Shown: one piece after another, positions 7,594 to 14,962 of the stretch
How positions within the stretch are numbered: the stretch's first letter is position 1
How the letters are laid out: every line of letters begins with the position of its first letter
From: a virus
Length of the DNA: 24,092 nucleotides
IMG/VR virus record: IMGVR_UViG_3300048587_001124
Location: 1 to 24,092 of that record
Direction: 5' to 3' (one strand)
The notes under the pieces: model-generated
Told to the model about the DNA's origin: nothing
Seen by the model: only the letters and a program-made list of their open reading frames with translations
Database searches by the model: none
Position numbers and translations under genes: made by a program

Positions 7594-7630
7594 AAACCCC
7601 CGCACGCCACTCCGCGTGCGGGGGTTTTGT
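7594..7630 (+). terminator. Intrinsic terminator between decoration and capsid genes
   Basis: A perfect G+C-rich stem: AACCCCCGCACGC at 7595-7607 pairs with GCGTGCGGGGGTT at 7614-7626 around a 6-base loop, followed by TTGTTTTG. The A at 7594 and T at 7627 extend the stem to 14 bp. This is the strongest terminator form in the window, 23 bases after the decoration stop and about 32 bases before the capsid ATG. Confidence 0.88.
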
Positions 7631-7661
7631 TTTGCCTTACAACCCGAAAGGATTATCCCCT

Positions 7662-8678
7662 ATGCCTGTACTTGATATTTTCAGCAATCGCGCCTTTTCC
7701 GTGATTTCGCTCACGGACGCGATCAACAAAGTCCCCTTCGTTCCAGGCAGGATCGGCCAGCTCGGTATCTTTGCCGAGTCCGGCGTTTCTACCACCTCGA
7801 TTATGATCGAGGAACGCGAAGGCAGTCTCAACCTGATTGAGACAACCTCTCGCGGCGCACCCGCCGTGCAGAACCTGCACAACAAGCGCAAGGCACGCTC
7901 TTTCGTCGTGCCGCACATCGCGCTTGAGGACACGCTCCTGGCCGATGAAATCCAGAACGTCCGCGCTTTTGGCTCGGAATCGCAACTGGAAAGCCTCGAA
8001 CAGGTGCTTCAGTTCCGCCTTGCGGAAATGGCACGTAAACACGATGCCACGCTGGAGCATTTGCGAGTCGGTGCGATCAAGGGACAAATCCTCGATGCCG
8101 ATGGCGCGACCGTTCTCTACGATCTCTTCAGCGAGTTCGGCGTCACGCCCTATGCGGAGGTAGATTTCGACCTCGACAACCAGACGCCGACCGATGGCAT
8201 CATCAAGAAGAAGTGCCATGACATCCGCCGCAAGATCGAGGATGAGCTGGGGGCGCAACCCTATGACCACATCCATGCCTTCTGCGGCTCGGCCTTCTTT
8301 GATGACCTGATCGTCCACCCTGAAATCAAGACGGCCTATGAACGCTACCTTGACGGCCTGTTCTTGCGCCAAGGTCAGGCGCGCGGTTCATTCGAATACG
8401 CAGGCATCGTGTTCGAAGAATATCGCGGCAAAGTCGGTACGGTCGATTATGCCGACGCCAACAAAGCCAACTTCTTCCCTGTGGGTGTGCCTGGGCTGTT
8501 CCGCCAGTACAATGCGCCCGCCGACTTCGTAGAGACGGCAAACACCATTGGCTTGCCGCGCTACGCAAAACAGGCGGTGGATCAGGAGTTCGGTCGCTGG
8601 GTTAAGGTTCATACGCAATCGAACCCGCTGCCGATCTGCACCCGCCCCAAAACCTTGATCAAAGCCAAACGGACGTAA
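7662..8678 (+). CDS. Major capsid protein, gpE family
   Basis: A 338-residue shell protein, close to the length of lambda gpE. Family marks are the N-terminal FSVISLTDAINKVPFVPGRIG (residues 11-31 in pieces), the IMIEEREGSLNLIETTSRGAP segment in parts, KRKARSFVVPHIALEDTLLA, a WNF-like YDLFSEFGV, and the C-terminal PRYAKQAVDQEFGRWVKVHTQSNPLP portion. The ATG at 7662 is preferred over an upstream TTG at 7632 because GAAAGGA lies upstream of it and the TTG falls just past the terminator's T tract. It is the first gene after the terminator. The head-tail joining gene starts four bases past its stop. Confidence 0.93.
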   Translation: MPVLDIFSNRAFSVISLTDAINKVPFVPGRIGQLGIFAESGVSTTSIMIEEREGSLNLIETTSRGAPAVQNLHNKRKARSFVVPHIALEDTLLADEIQNVRAFGSESQLESLEQVLQFRLAEMARKHDATLEHLRVGAIKGQILDADGATVLYDLFSEFGVTPYAEVDFDLDNQTPTDGIIKKKCHDIRRKIEDELGAQPYDHIHAFCGSAFFDDLIVHPEIKTAYERYLDGLFLRQGQARGSFEYAGIVFEEYRGKVGTVDYADANKANFFPVGVPGLFRQYNAPADFVETANTIGLPRYAKQAVDQEFGRWVKVHTQSNPLPICTRPKTLIKAKRT

Positions 8679-8682
8679 GACC

Positions 8683-8997
8683 GTGGCCTTTCCTGGCATG
8701 ATTGACCAGCTCTTTACCGATCCGGTCTTGAGCAAACCCGCCACCTATCTGGCTGTCGGCACATCCGCATCTCTTCCCGTGCGGGTGATCGCCAAGCAGC
8801 CGGATACGGTGGTGGACTTTGGCGGAGGGCAATTCCACACGCCCACCATGCTTTTCGATGTGCGCGTTTCGGAAGTGCCTGAACCCGCCGTAGGGGATCA
8901 GATCACTCTCGGAACACATATATATAATGTACAGAGCGAACCAAAACTGGATCGGGAAGGTCTGGTCTGGACGCTGGATGTCTGCCCATGCACCTGA
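8683..8997 (+). CDS. Head-tail joining protein (gpFII-like)
   Basis: A 104-residue protein placed directly after the capsid gene, as expected for the FII-type protein that caps the filled head and accepts the tail. The sequence shows the usual order: MIDQLFTDP, ATYLAV, PVRVIAKQPD, a short beta strand FDVRVSEVPEP, GDQITLGTHIYNVQ and a final LVWTLDV strand, a small beta-barrel. The start is taken as GTG at 8683, close to the capsid stop; an ATG at 8698 is possible and neither has a strong ribosome-binding site. It overlaps the next gene by ten bases. Confidence 0.8.
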   Translation: MAFPGMIDQLFTDPVLSKPATYLAVGTSASLPVRVIAKQPDTVVDFGGGQFHTPTMLFDVRVSEVPEPAVGDQITLGTHIYNVQSEPKLDREGLVWTLDVCPCT

Positions 8998-9632
8998 AGG
9001 CCGCCATTCTTGGAAACCTCAAGGCTGTCATGGAAAAAGAGGTGAAAGATGCAGAAACCGCCGTCAGTCGCGGTATAAAGCAAGCGACGGATGGACTGAA
9101 AGAAGAACTGCGCCATCAAGTCACAGGTGCGGGGCTGGGCAACCGCCTCGCGCAGAGCTGGCGCGGCGTGATTTACCCCAAGGGCGGCATGAGCGTCAAC
9201 GCCGCAGGGTTTGTTTACACGAAAGCCCCAGAGATTATCGGGGTGTTTGCCACAGGCGTCACTATAAAAAACAAGCGTGGGCGCTTTCTGGCGATACCGA
9301 CGCAATACGTCATTCGCCGCGAAGGTCGCCGCCTGACGCCCGCCGATTTCGCCGAGGCGAATATTCCCCTGCGCTATGTACCGCCGCAGGGAAAGCGGAA
9401 AATTGGCCTTCTGGTGGTCGATGATTTCCGCATCACAAAGAAAGGCAAAGCCCGCGTTGCCAGCGCGCGCGGTATCAAGACAGGACGTGTCGCTACCGTT
9501 GTCATGTTCCTGCTGATACCAGAAGTCAATATCAAAAAGCGTTTTGACATCGACAGCGTCGCCAAGAAGTGGATCGACCAGCTCCCAGAGCTGGTGGTCG
9601 CCGCCTGGCCTGACGAGAAAGAGGCCACATGA
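8988..9632 (+). CDS. DUF6441 tail-completion protein (gpZ position)
   Basis: A 214-residue basic protein. The FATGVTIKNKRGRFLAIPTQYV segment (in parts, residues about 85-106) and the earlier LAQSWRGVIYPKGG are characteristic of DUF6441 proteins, which occur in phages and gene transfer agent-like clusters at the tail-completion position. In lambda the equivalent place is held by gpZ, which finishes the tail top; orthology is not certain. The N-terminal 50 residues are helical, the rest a mixed fold. It overlaps the joining gene at its start and the tail terminator gene as ATGA at its end. Confidence 0.75.
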   Translation: MHLKAAILGNLKAVMEKEVKDAETAVSRGIKQATDGLKEELRHQVTGAGLGNRLAQSWRGVIYPKGGMSVNAAGFVYTKAPEIIGVFATGVTIKNKRGRFLAIPTQYVIRREGRRLTPADFAEANIPLRYVPPQGKRKIGLLVVDDFRITKKGKARVASARGIKTGRVATVVMFLLIPEVNIKKRFDIDSVAKKWIDQLPELVVAAWPDEKEAT

Positions 9633-10057
9633 CGGCGCGAGAAACAATTTTGCAAGCCTTATTCACGGCCTTGCAAACCATTTCCGGCGTGAAAGTTGTC
9701 CGCAACGAAGCGTTCCCTGAAAAAATCCCAGACGGCGGCTTGATCGTCATGCGCGATGGAGAGCTAGGAGAACCGGAGGCGATCTTATCGCCCCTGTCTT
9801 ATTACTGGCAACACCGCGTGTCGCTGGAAGTGGCCGTTCAGAAGAGCGCCGCTACTGACCGCGATGCCGCGCTTGACGCGCTGTTTGAAGAAATTGCGGC
9901 CATCGTTGCCGCCAACAAAACTTTCGGCGGTCTTTGCGATATCGTGACCGCACACGCGCCCGATATCAATACCCTCGCCATCGAGGGGGCGGCTTCCATT
10001 AAGGCCGCCACCGTGACTTTGGAACTGATCTACGTCACCGCCGACCCCCTCGGCTGA
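9629..10057 (+). CDS. Tail terminator protein (gpU-like)
   Basis: A 142-residue protein that should cap the tail tube and connect it to the head, by position and pattern. The N-terminus (TILQALFTALQTISGVKVVRN) gives the helix-strand start of the family, followed by GGLIVMRDGELGEPE, SPLSYYWQHRVSLEVAV, a helix with DRDAALDALFEEIAAIV, LGGL-like FGGLCDIV, and an IKAATVTLELIYVTADPLG end. Proteins of this type are often mis-annotated as acyl-CoA transferase in alphaproteobacterial prophages. It starts within the DUF6441 gene (ATGA) and lies 25 bases before the tail tube gene. Confidence 0.78.
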   Translation: MTARETILQALFTALQTISGVKVVRNEAFPEKIPDGGLIVMRDGELGEPEAILSPLSYYWQHRVSLEVAVQKSAATDRDAALDALFEEIAAIVAANKTFGGLCDIVTAHAPDINTLAIEGAASIKAATVTLELIYVTADPLG

Positions 10058-10082
10058 CCTTCATTAACAAAAGGAGAAATAC

Positions 10083-11027
10083 ATGGCTCGTGCATATGGC
10101 GCGAATACCCAGCTTGTGGGTAAATTTGAATCCAGCTACGGTACGCCACCCAGCGGAGACTATAACCAGCTTCCTTTCGTATCGTCTGACCTCGGCTCAG
10201 AACAGGGGCTGATTGCCTCTGACCTTCTGGGCCAAGGCCGTGATCCTGCCGCCCCGATCCGCGACGTGATCCGCGTGGAAGGCAATGTGGTCGTCCCTGT
10301 TGATCTGCGGAATTTCGGTCTTTGGCTGAAAGCTCTTCTTGGTGCGCCGACCACGGTGGAAGATGGGGACAATTACACCCACACCTTTGTTTCCGGTCTC
10401 GCCGCCTTGCCGAGCCTATCGCTGGAAGTCGGGATGCCGGATATTCCGGCCTACTTCCTTAACTCCGGCATCCGCGCCAATTCTATCCAGCTCAGTTTTT
10501 CGAGGTCCGGTGCGGCGAATGCAACCATCAACTGCATCGCCCAAGGGGAAACTCGCGCTTCCAGTAGTGGCGGCGGCACGCCTGTCGCCCTGAGCCTGAC
10601 CCGTTTCAACCAGTTTCAAGGGTCTATCAAGAAAGATGGCGTGGTGCTGGGAAATGTCACCGGCGCGCAACTTACCTATAGCAATAATCTTGAGCGCATC
10701 GAAACCATCCGTTCTGACGGCAAGATCGAAGGCGCAGACCCGACCATCGCCGCACTGACGGGAAATATCGATGTCCGGTTCGCCGACACCGCGCTGATCG
10801 ACGCCGCTACCAACAACACGCCTATCGAACTGGAATTCGCCTATACGATCAGCGGGGATTTCTTCCTCATTTTCACGGCGCACCAGGTTTTCCTTCCCAA
10901 GCCGAAACTTGCCGTCAGCGGCCCTGGCGGTATTCAAGCAACCTTCGATTGGCAAGCGGCAAAGGCTTCCAGCCCCGCCCGTATGCTGACCGTCACCCTC
11001 AACAACGATGTGGAGACCTACGCCTAA
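10083..11027 (+). CDS. Tail tube protein
   Basis: A 314-residue major tail protein with its own good ribosome-binding site (AAAGGAG, eight bases before the ATG), suiting high expression. The pattern is that of the Phage_tube_2-type proteins: an N-terminal GKFESSYGTPPSGDYNQLPF, a DLLGQGRDPAAPIRDV loop, VVVPVDLRNFGLWLKALLG, a VGMPDIPAYFLNSG segment and a strand-rich C-terminal half ending GGIQATFDWQAAK. Position between tail terminator and the G/GT chaperone matches lambda V. The stop overlaps the chaperone start as TAATG. Confidence 0.88.
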   Translation: MARAYGANTQLVGKFESSYGTPPSGDYNQLPFVSSDLGSEQGLIASDLLGQGRDPAAPIRDVIRVEGNVVVPVDLRNFGLWLKALLGAPTTVEDGDNYTHTFVSGLAALPSLSLEVGMPDIPAYFLNSGIRANSIQLSFSRSGAANATINCIAQGETRASSSGGGTPVALSLTRFNQFQGSIKKDGVVLGNVTGAQLTYSNNLERIETIRSDGKIEGADPTIAALTGNIDVRFADTALIDAATNNTPIELEFAYTISGDFFLIFTAHQVFLPKPKLAVSGPGGIQATFDWQAAKASSPARMLTVTLNNDVETYA

Positions 11028-11368
11028 TGATTACCCTCAATCTCAAACGTGAAAACTACTGGCTCGATATTCTTCCTAACCTGCGCTTTTTCGTGCGGCC
11101 GGCATCGACGGCGGTCATCATGGCTGCCCGTACCGCCGCACTGAAAGACAACCCCACAGACCCGATCCAGCGCGGTACATCGCTTCTGAAATGCCTCGCG
11201 GAAGTGGCCATCATTGAGTGGGAGGGCGTGGGCGACGATGCCGGAAATACCTTGCCGCCGTCGCCAGATAATGTCCACGCTCTGCTTGATCTCTGGCCTG
11301 TGGCCGATGCTTTCGAGCGTCTTTATCTTGCGCCCGCTTTATTGCTGGAACAGGAAAAAAACGTCTAA
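11027..11368 (+). CDS. Tail assembly chaperone, short form (gpG-like)
   Basis: A 113-residue protein made by ribosomes that do not shift frame. It starts MITLNLKRENYWLDILPNL and contains VRPASTAVIMAARTAAL and a helical end (VADAFERLYLAPALLLEQ). In lambda, gpG coats the tape measure during tail assembly; this gene sits in the same place, between tail tube and tape measure. The frame ends KNV-stop seven bases after an A AAA AAC run, and the -1 frame stays open through that site to the tape measure start. Its family is not clear from sequence alone; the assignment rests on position, size and the frameshift. Confidence 0.82.
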   Translation: MITLNLKRENYWLDILPNLRFFVRPASTAVIMAARTAALKDNPTDPIQRGTSLLKCLAEVAIIEWEGVGDDAGNTLPPSPDNVHALLDLWPVADAFERLYLAPALLLEQEKNV

Positions 11369-11724
11369 CGGCTCGTTGCCACTGGCATTTTGGCGGCGGG
11401 CCTTCTTATTGCGATGGATGCGCCGCATCTGGCCTTCTCTGCGCCGAGGGCAAGGCGAACGAAAAAGGCGAAATCTGCCCTTATCGCCAGCACGAACCGC
11501 TGACGTTGGAGGGTTGGCAAGCCTGGGATGTCACTCTCAAGACCTCAAGTCAACTCCGCATGATCAACACGACCGTCATGGGCATGGATTTCCAAGCCTA
11601 TCTGAAGATGTCTGAAACGCTGGGATATAGCTGCCCCGCAACGGCAGAGCTTCTGCCTGCTTGTGACGCAGGCGTGACCGCGGCCCTCAACGAGAAAATT
11701 GCTGACGAGCTGAAAAACAGATGA
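11027..11724 (+). CDS. Frameshifted tail assembly chaperone GT fusion
   Basis: A predicted 232-residue product of -1 frameshifting at 11356-11362. Residues 1-112 are the short form; after Asn112 the ribosome steps back one base and reads on from CGT at 11362 (Arg113) to the TGA at 11722. The extension has cysteines at 118, 129, 132, 139 and 151 (including CDGC and ICPYRQHEPL), then EGWQAWDV and a helical end similar to the small tail proteins near DUF1799/DUF7697-type families. The extension has no likely start codon and ribosome-binding site of its own; a TTG at 11506 lacks one. The fusion would link the chaperone to the tail tube as gpGT does in lambda. The end overlaps the tape measure ATG. 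Confidence 0.8.
11356..11362 (+). promoter_or_regulatory. A AAA AAC slippery heptamer
   Basis: In the zero frame the codons are GAA AAA AAC GTC TAA, so the heptamer has the exact X XXY YYZ phase needed for -1 frameshifting; both tRNAs can re-pair on AAA. The zero-frame stop follows within two codons, and the -1 frame runs open for 120 codons. Downstream, GTTGCCA and TGGCGGC could pair (with two G-U pairs) as a weak stimulatory stem, which I have not modelled. Confidence 0.85.
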
Positions 11725-14135
11725 CAGAGCGTAATCTTGCCATCCGGCTGACCGTCCTCGATGGGGGAAAGGTCAAAGCCGAACTGCGTGAAATCGGGGA
11801 AAGTGGCGAAAAGTCCCTGAAGAAAATCGAACTGGCAGGCAAGCCCACCTCGAAAGCATTGCTGGCAATCAACGCCGCCGCCAACGACGTCAAAGGTTCT
11901 GCCGTCGGCATGGCTAGAGAGCTGGGGCCGCTTGGGGCAGCACTTCAAGCGATTGGCCCTTATGGTCTTGCGGCTGGGGCAGCTTTGGGAGTTCTGGCCT
12001 TGGGGCTGGTCAAAGGGCTGGAAGCGGCAGCGCACGCTGAACAGTCCTTTACCCGCCTTGAAGCCGTCCTGCGGGCGACAGGGAATGCCTCCGGCATTAC
12101 CGCAAAGGAAATCGCGGCAACGGCAGAAGAAATCGAAAGATCGACGCTGGCAACCGGCGAGCAGGTGCAAGACGCAGCGACGGTACTTGCCACTTTTCAT
12201 TCTGTTGCAGGCGAAACTTTCACCCGTACCCTGCGGCTGGCACAGGATATGTCAGCCACCTTTGGCGGCGACCTGAAATCGAATATCTCTGCCCTCGGCA
12301 AAGCCCTCGAAGACCCTATCAACGGGCTGGGGTCTTTGCAAAAAAGCTACCGCCTGCTGAATGAAACCCAGCGGGAAACGATTAAAAATCTGGTTGAGAC
12401 AGGGCAACACGCCGAAGCGCAAAAAATCATCCTCGATGCCTTGGAGAAAAAAGTCGGTGGCACCGGCGCGGCGGAGGCTGGTGGCCTTGCTGGAGCCGCC
12501 AACCGTCTTTCCGACGCATGGAGCAACCTTCTTAAAGGCATCGGCCAGACTGAAGCCGTCAGCTCCATCGCCAAAAGCTCCCTCTCTGGGCTTGCCAGCG
12601 TCGTGGAAAGTCTCGGCCATATGCTCAAGGACGATACTTTAGGCGAGAAAATCTACAAGGCACAAAACAGGCTTCTCCAAGCCCAGGATGCCTTGCAGAA
12701 CATCCGCAACAATAACGTCCTCGGATTTAACAACGGCACGATTCAGTTTCAAGAGCGCCGTGTTGCGGAACTGCAAGCCGATCTCAACCGCATTCTCCAA
12801 GAGGCCAAAGACCAGACCCGCAAGGCTGCCGAGGAAAAGGCTACCGCCATCGCGGGGCAAGAACAAGCCGCCCGCGAAATGCGAAGCGAGCGGCTCGCCG
12901 AGCAGAGGAAGGCTCTCGATGCCATCCTCGACACGCTCATGACCGAACCCGCCGAGCGTATCGCCAAGGTTAATCAAGAACTGGAGGTGACGAAGAAGCG
13001 GCTAGATGCCCTGCGAGAGAGTGACGGCAGCAACGCGGCTTCTGTCGATAGCGCGATCAAAGAAGCGGAGACCATCGCGCAGCGCAAAATCGCGGCGATT
13101 GAAAAACCCGCGCAAGAAGCCGCAAAGCGTGCCGCTGAATCCAACCAGAAAGTTATCAACGACCTCGGAAACCAGATCGATCAGCTTTCGGATAAACGGG
13201 CGGCATTTATTCAAAATGCTGTCTCGCGCCTGTCCGATAGCGCAACAAAAGAACAGCGCAACGAAGTCGCCCGCCTTGCGGCTTCTCTTTATGATCAGGG
13301 TGAGGCGCAAAAAAGCCTCTCCCAACTCCAGCGCGAAGGGGAGCAGATCACAAAAGATACGCGCTCCGCAACAGAAGCCTATGCCGCAGAAATTCTGCGC
13401 CTGAAAGGGTTACTGGATGCCGGGGCGATCAGTCAGGACACTTATAACCGTGCCGTCACTAAAGCAGAGGAAAACAACCTCGCCGCCCGCAAAGATGCAG
13501 AGGCGGGTGCGTTGCGGGCTTTCCATGCCTACCGTGACCAAGCCGAAGACACGGCAAAGGATATCGAAAAGCTCTTTACGGACGCCATGTCCGGCGCAGA
13601 GGACGCGATTGTTGACTTCGTCAATTCAGGCGGTCGGAGCCTGAAATCTCTGGGCGACCTTTTTAATTCCGTCATGAATGACATTCTCCGTATGTCGGTG
13701 CGAAAATCGATCACCGAGCCTTTGTTCAACAGCTTAGAGAGTGGTGGCTTTTCGTCCTTTATCACCAGCCTGTTTCCCTTTGCACAGGGCGGCATCATGA
13801 CCTCGGCGGGCGCGTTGCCCTTACACCGCTATGCCAACGGCGGCATCGCCAATTCCCCACAGGTCGCCATGTTCGGCGAAGGCCGAAAGCCCGAAGCCTA
13901 TGTGCCGTTGCCAGACGGACGCACCATCCCCGTCACGATGACAGGCGGCGGTACTGTGAATGTCACGATCAACAACAATACCAGCGCAAAAGCAACGGTA
14001 CAGGAAAAGCCCAATGCTTCCGGCGGACGCGACCTGATTGTCCAGCTTGACGAGATGAACGCCCAGCTTTTCAGCGATCCTGGCTCCCGTTCTTCGCGGG
14101 CGCTGGCGCGGGCTGGCGGCTTGGCATCGAGGTAA
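11721..14135 (+). CDS. Tail tape measure protein
   Basis: An 804-residue protein whose length sets tail length; from the usual scaling for tape measures of about 1.5 angstroms per residue a tail of very roughly 120 nm is expected. The N-terminal region (LAIRLTVLDGGKVKAELREIG) is typical, followed by a hydrophobic segment at about 77-100 (YGLAAGAALGVLALGLVKGL) and a TMP_2-like domain with STLATGEQVQDAATVLATF and ALGKALEDPINGL. The middle (about 310-590) is a long charged coiled coil rich in Ala, Glu, Lys and Gln. Near the C-terminus comes LFNSVMNDILRMSVRKSITEP and a Gly-rich AYVPLPDGRTIPV tail. The ATG overlaps the frameshifted chaperone's stop as ATGA and has only a weak ribosome-binding site of its own. 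Confidence 0.93.
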   Translation: MTERNLAIRLTVLDGGKVKAELREIGESGEKSLKKIELAGKPTSKALLAINAAANDVKGSAVGMARELGPLGAALQAIGPYGLAAGAALGVLALGLVKGLEAAAHAEQSFTRLEAVLRATGNASGITAKEIAATAEEIERSTLATGEQVQDAATVLATFHSVAGETFTRTLRLAQDMSATFGGDLKSNISALGKALEDPINGLGSLQKSYRLLNETQRETIKNLVETGQHAEAQKIILDALEKKVGGTGAAEAGGLAGAANRLSDAWSNLLKGIGQTEAVSSIAKSSLSGLASVVESLGHMLKDDTLGEKIYKAQNRLLQAQDALQNIRNNNVLGFNNGTIQFQERRVAELQADLNRILQEAKDQTRKAAEEKATAIAGQEQAAREMRSERLAEQRKALDAILDTLMTEPAERIAKVNQELEVTKKRLDALRESDGSNAASVDSAIKEAETIAQRKIAAIEKPAQEAAKRAAESNQKVINDLGNQIDQLSDKRAAFIQNAVSRLSDSATKEQRNEVARLAASLYDQGEAQKSLSQLQREGEQITKDTRSATEAYAAEILRLKGLLDAGAISQDTYNRAVTKAEENNLAARKDAEAGALRAFHAYRDQAEDTAKDIEKLFTDAMSGAEDAIVDFVNSGGRSLKSLGDLFNSVMNDILRMSVRKSITEPLFNSLESGGFSSFITSLFPFAQGGIMTSAGALPLHRYANGGIANSPQVAMFGEGRKPEAYVPLPDGRTIPVTMTGGGTVNVTINNNTSAKATVQEKPNASGGRDLIVQLDEMNAQLFSDPGSRSSRALARAGGLASR

Positions 14136-14138
14136 TCC

Positions 14139-14492
14139 ATGTCCTTCTCTTGGCCTGAAACGCTTCCGCAACGGCTCGCTGCTTCGGACTTCAGCGACAG
14201 CCTGCCCGACAACGTCATCACCACAACGATGGATGCCGGCCCACCTAAACGCCGCCGAAAAACAACGGCAAACATCCGCACGATCTCCGGCTCGATGGTC
14301 ATGACAACGGCAGAATGGAACGCTTTGGTCACGTTCTTTCAGGACATCATCAAGGAAACGCTTCCCTTCGAGCTTCCTGCGCCGGGTGAAGATGTCGGCA
14401 TATTGACCGTGGTATTCGGCGCGCCGCCGCAACGTCAATATTTCGGCCCAGGCCGTTGGCGCGTCGGTCTGAAATTCGAGATACAGCCATGA
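14139..14492 (+). CDS. Minor tail protein (gpM position)
   Basis: A 117-residue protein between the tape measure and DUF1833 genes, where lambda has M. It starts MSFSWPETLPQRL and includes RTISGSMVMTTAEWNALVTFF, a FELPAPGED loop and a final YFGPGRWRVGLKFEIQP, a beta-rich fold common at the tail tip of this phage group. The role is most likely in joining tip and tube. It starts three bases after the tape measure stop and overlaps the next gene as ATGA. Family name not certain. Confidence 0.72.
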   Translation: MSFSWPETLPQRLAASDFSDSLPDNVITTTMDAGPPKRRRKTTANIRTISGSMVMTTAEWNALVTFFQDIIKETLPFELPAPGEDVGILTVVFGAPPQRQYFGPGRWRVGLKFEIQP

Positions 14493-14962
14493 GCCGCAAC
14501 GTCAGCGCCGAGCTAAAACAAGCCGTTTACGCACAGGAGACCGAGCATGAATTCGTCGTCCTGATCAGCCTCAGCCACCCGGATTTGGAAGAACCAATCC
14601 GCGTCAATAGCAGCGGACAGGCTGTTCTGCATAACGGTGATAACTATGTGGCCTTTCCTTTTGAAGTCATTTTACCCGATGATGTAGACGACAGACCTCC
14701 GCGCGCCAAACTGCGGATCGATAACATCAGCCGCGAGATTGTTCTTGCCATTCGCACGATCAGCTCCGCGCCCTATGTCACCATCCGCATTGTGATGGCG
14801 GAAACGCCGGATGTGGTGGAGGCCGAGTTTCTGGACTTTCGTCTGTCCAATATCAGCTACGACCAACTCACCGTCGAGGGCGACCTTACGTTGGAAGAAT
14901 TTATCGGTGAACCTTATCCGGCGCGAGTATTTTCTCCGGCGGATTTTCCAGGGCTATTCTAA
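14489..14962 (+). CDS. DUF1833 minor tail protein (gpL position)
   Basis: A 157-residue protein with the DUF1833 pattern: HEFVVLISLSHPDLEEPIRV, NYVAFPFEVILPDD, PPRAKLRIDNISREIVLAIR, YVTIRIVMAETPDVVEAEFLDF and a closing GEPYPARVFSPADFPGLF. Such proteins lie next to the NlpC/P60 peptidase in lambda-like and gene transfer agent-like clusters and belong to the tail tip. The ATG at 14489 overlaps the preceding stop; an ATG at 14456 would lie inside the previous gene and lacks the family start. Its stop overlaps the end of a leftward cargo gene by three bases, which separates it from its usual NlpC/P60 partner by over 700 bases. Confidence 0.83.
   Translation: MSRNVSAELKQAVYAQETEHEFVVLISLSHPDLEEPIRVNSSGQAVLHNGDNYVAFPFEVILPDDVDDRPPRAKLRIDNISREIVLAIRTISSAPYVTIRIVMAETPDVVEAEFLDFRLSNISYDQLTVEGDLTLEEFIGEPYPARVFSPADFPGLF

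Noticed and set aside
8923-8928. Perfect TATAAT inside the head-tail joining gene
   Set aside because: No -35 element at 16-18 bases upstream, and the bases encode a sensible THIYNV strand; most likely chance.
8898-9647. Long minus-strand open frame (249 codons) opposite the joining and DUF6441 genes
   Set aside because: The plus strand carries two recognisable genes with tight overlaps; the minus frame shows no family pattern.
11506-11724. Separate 72-codon gene starting at TTG 11506
   Set aside because: No ribosome-binding site, and the same frame is open back to the A AAA AAC slippery site, so it is better explained as part of the frameshift product.
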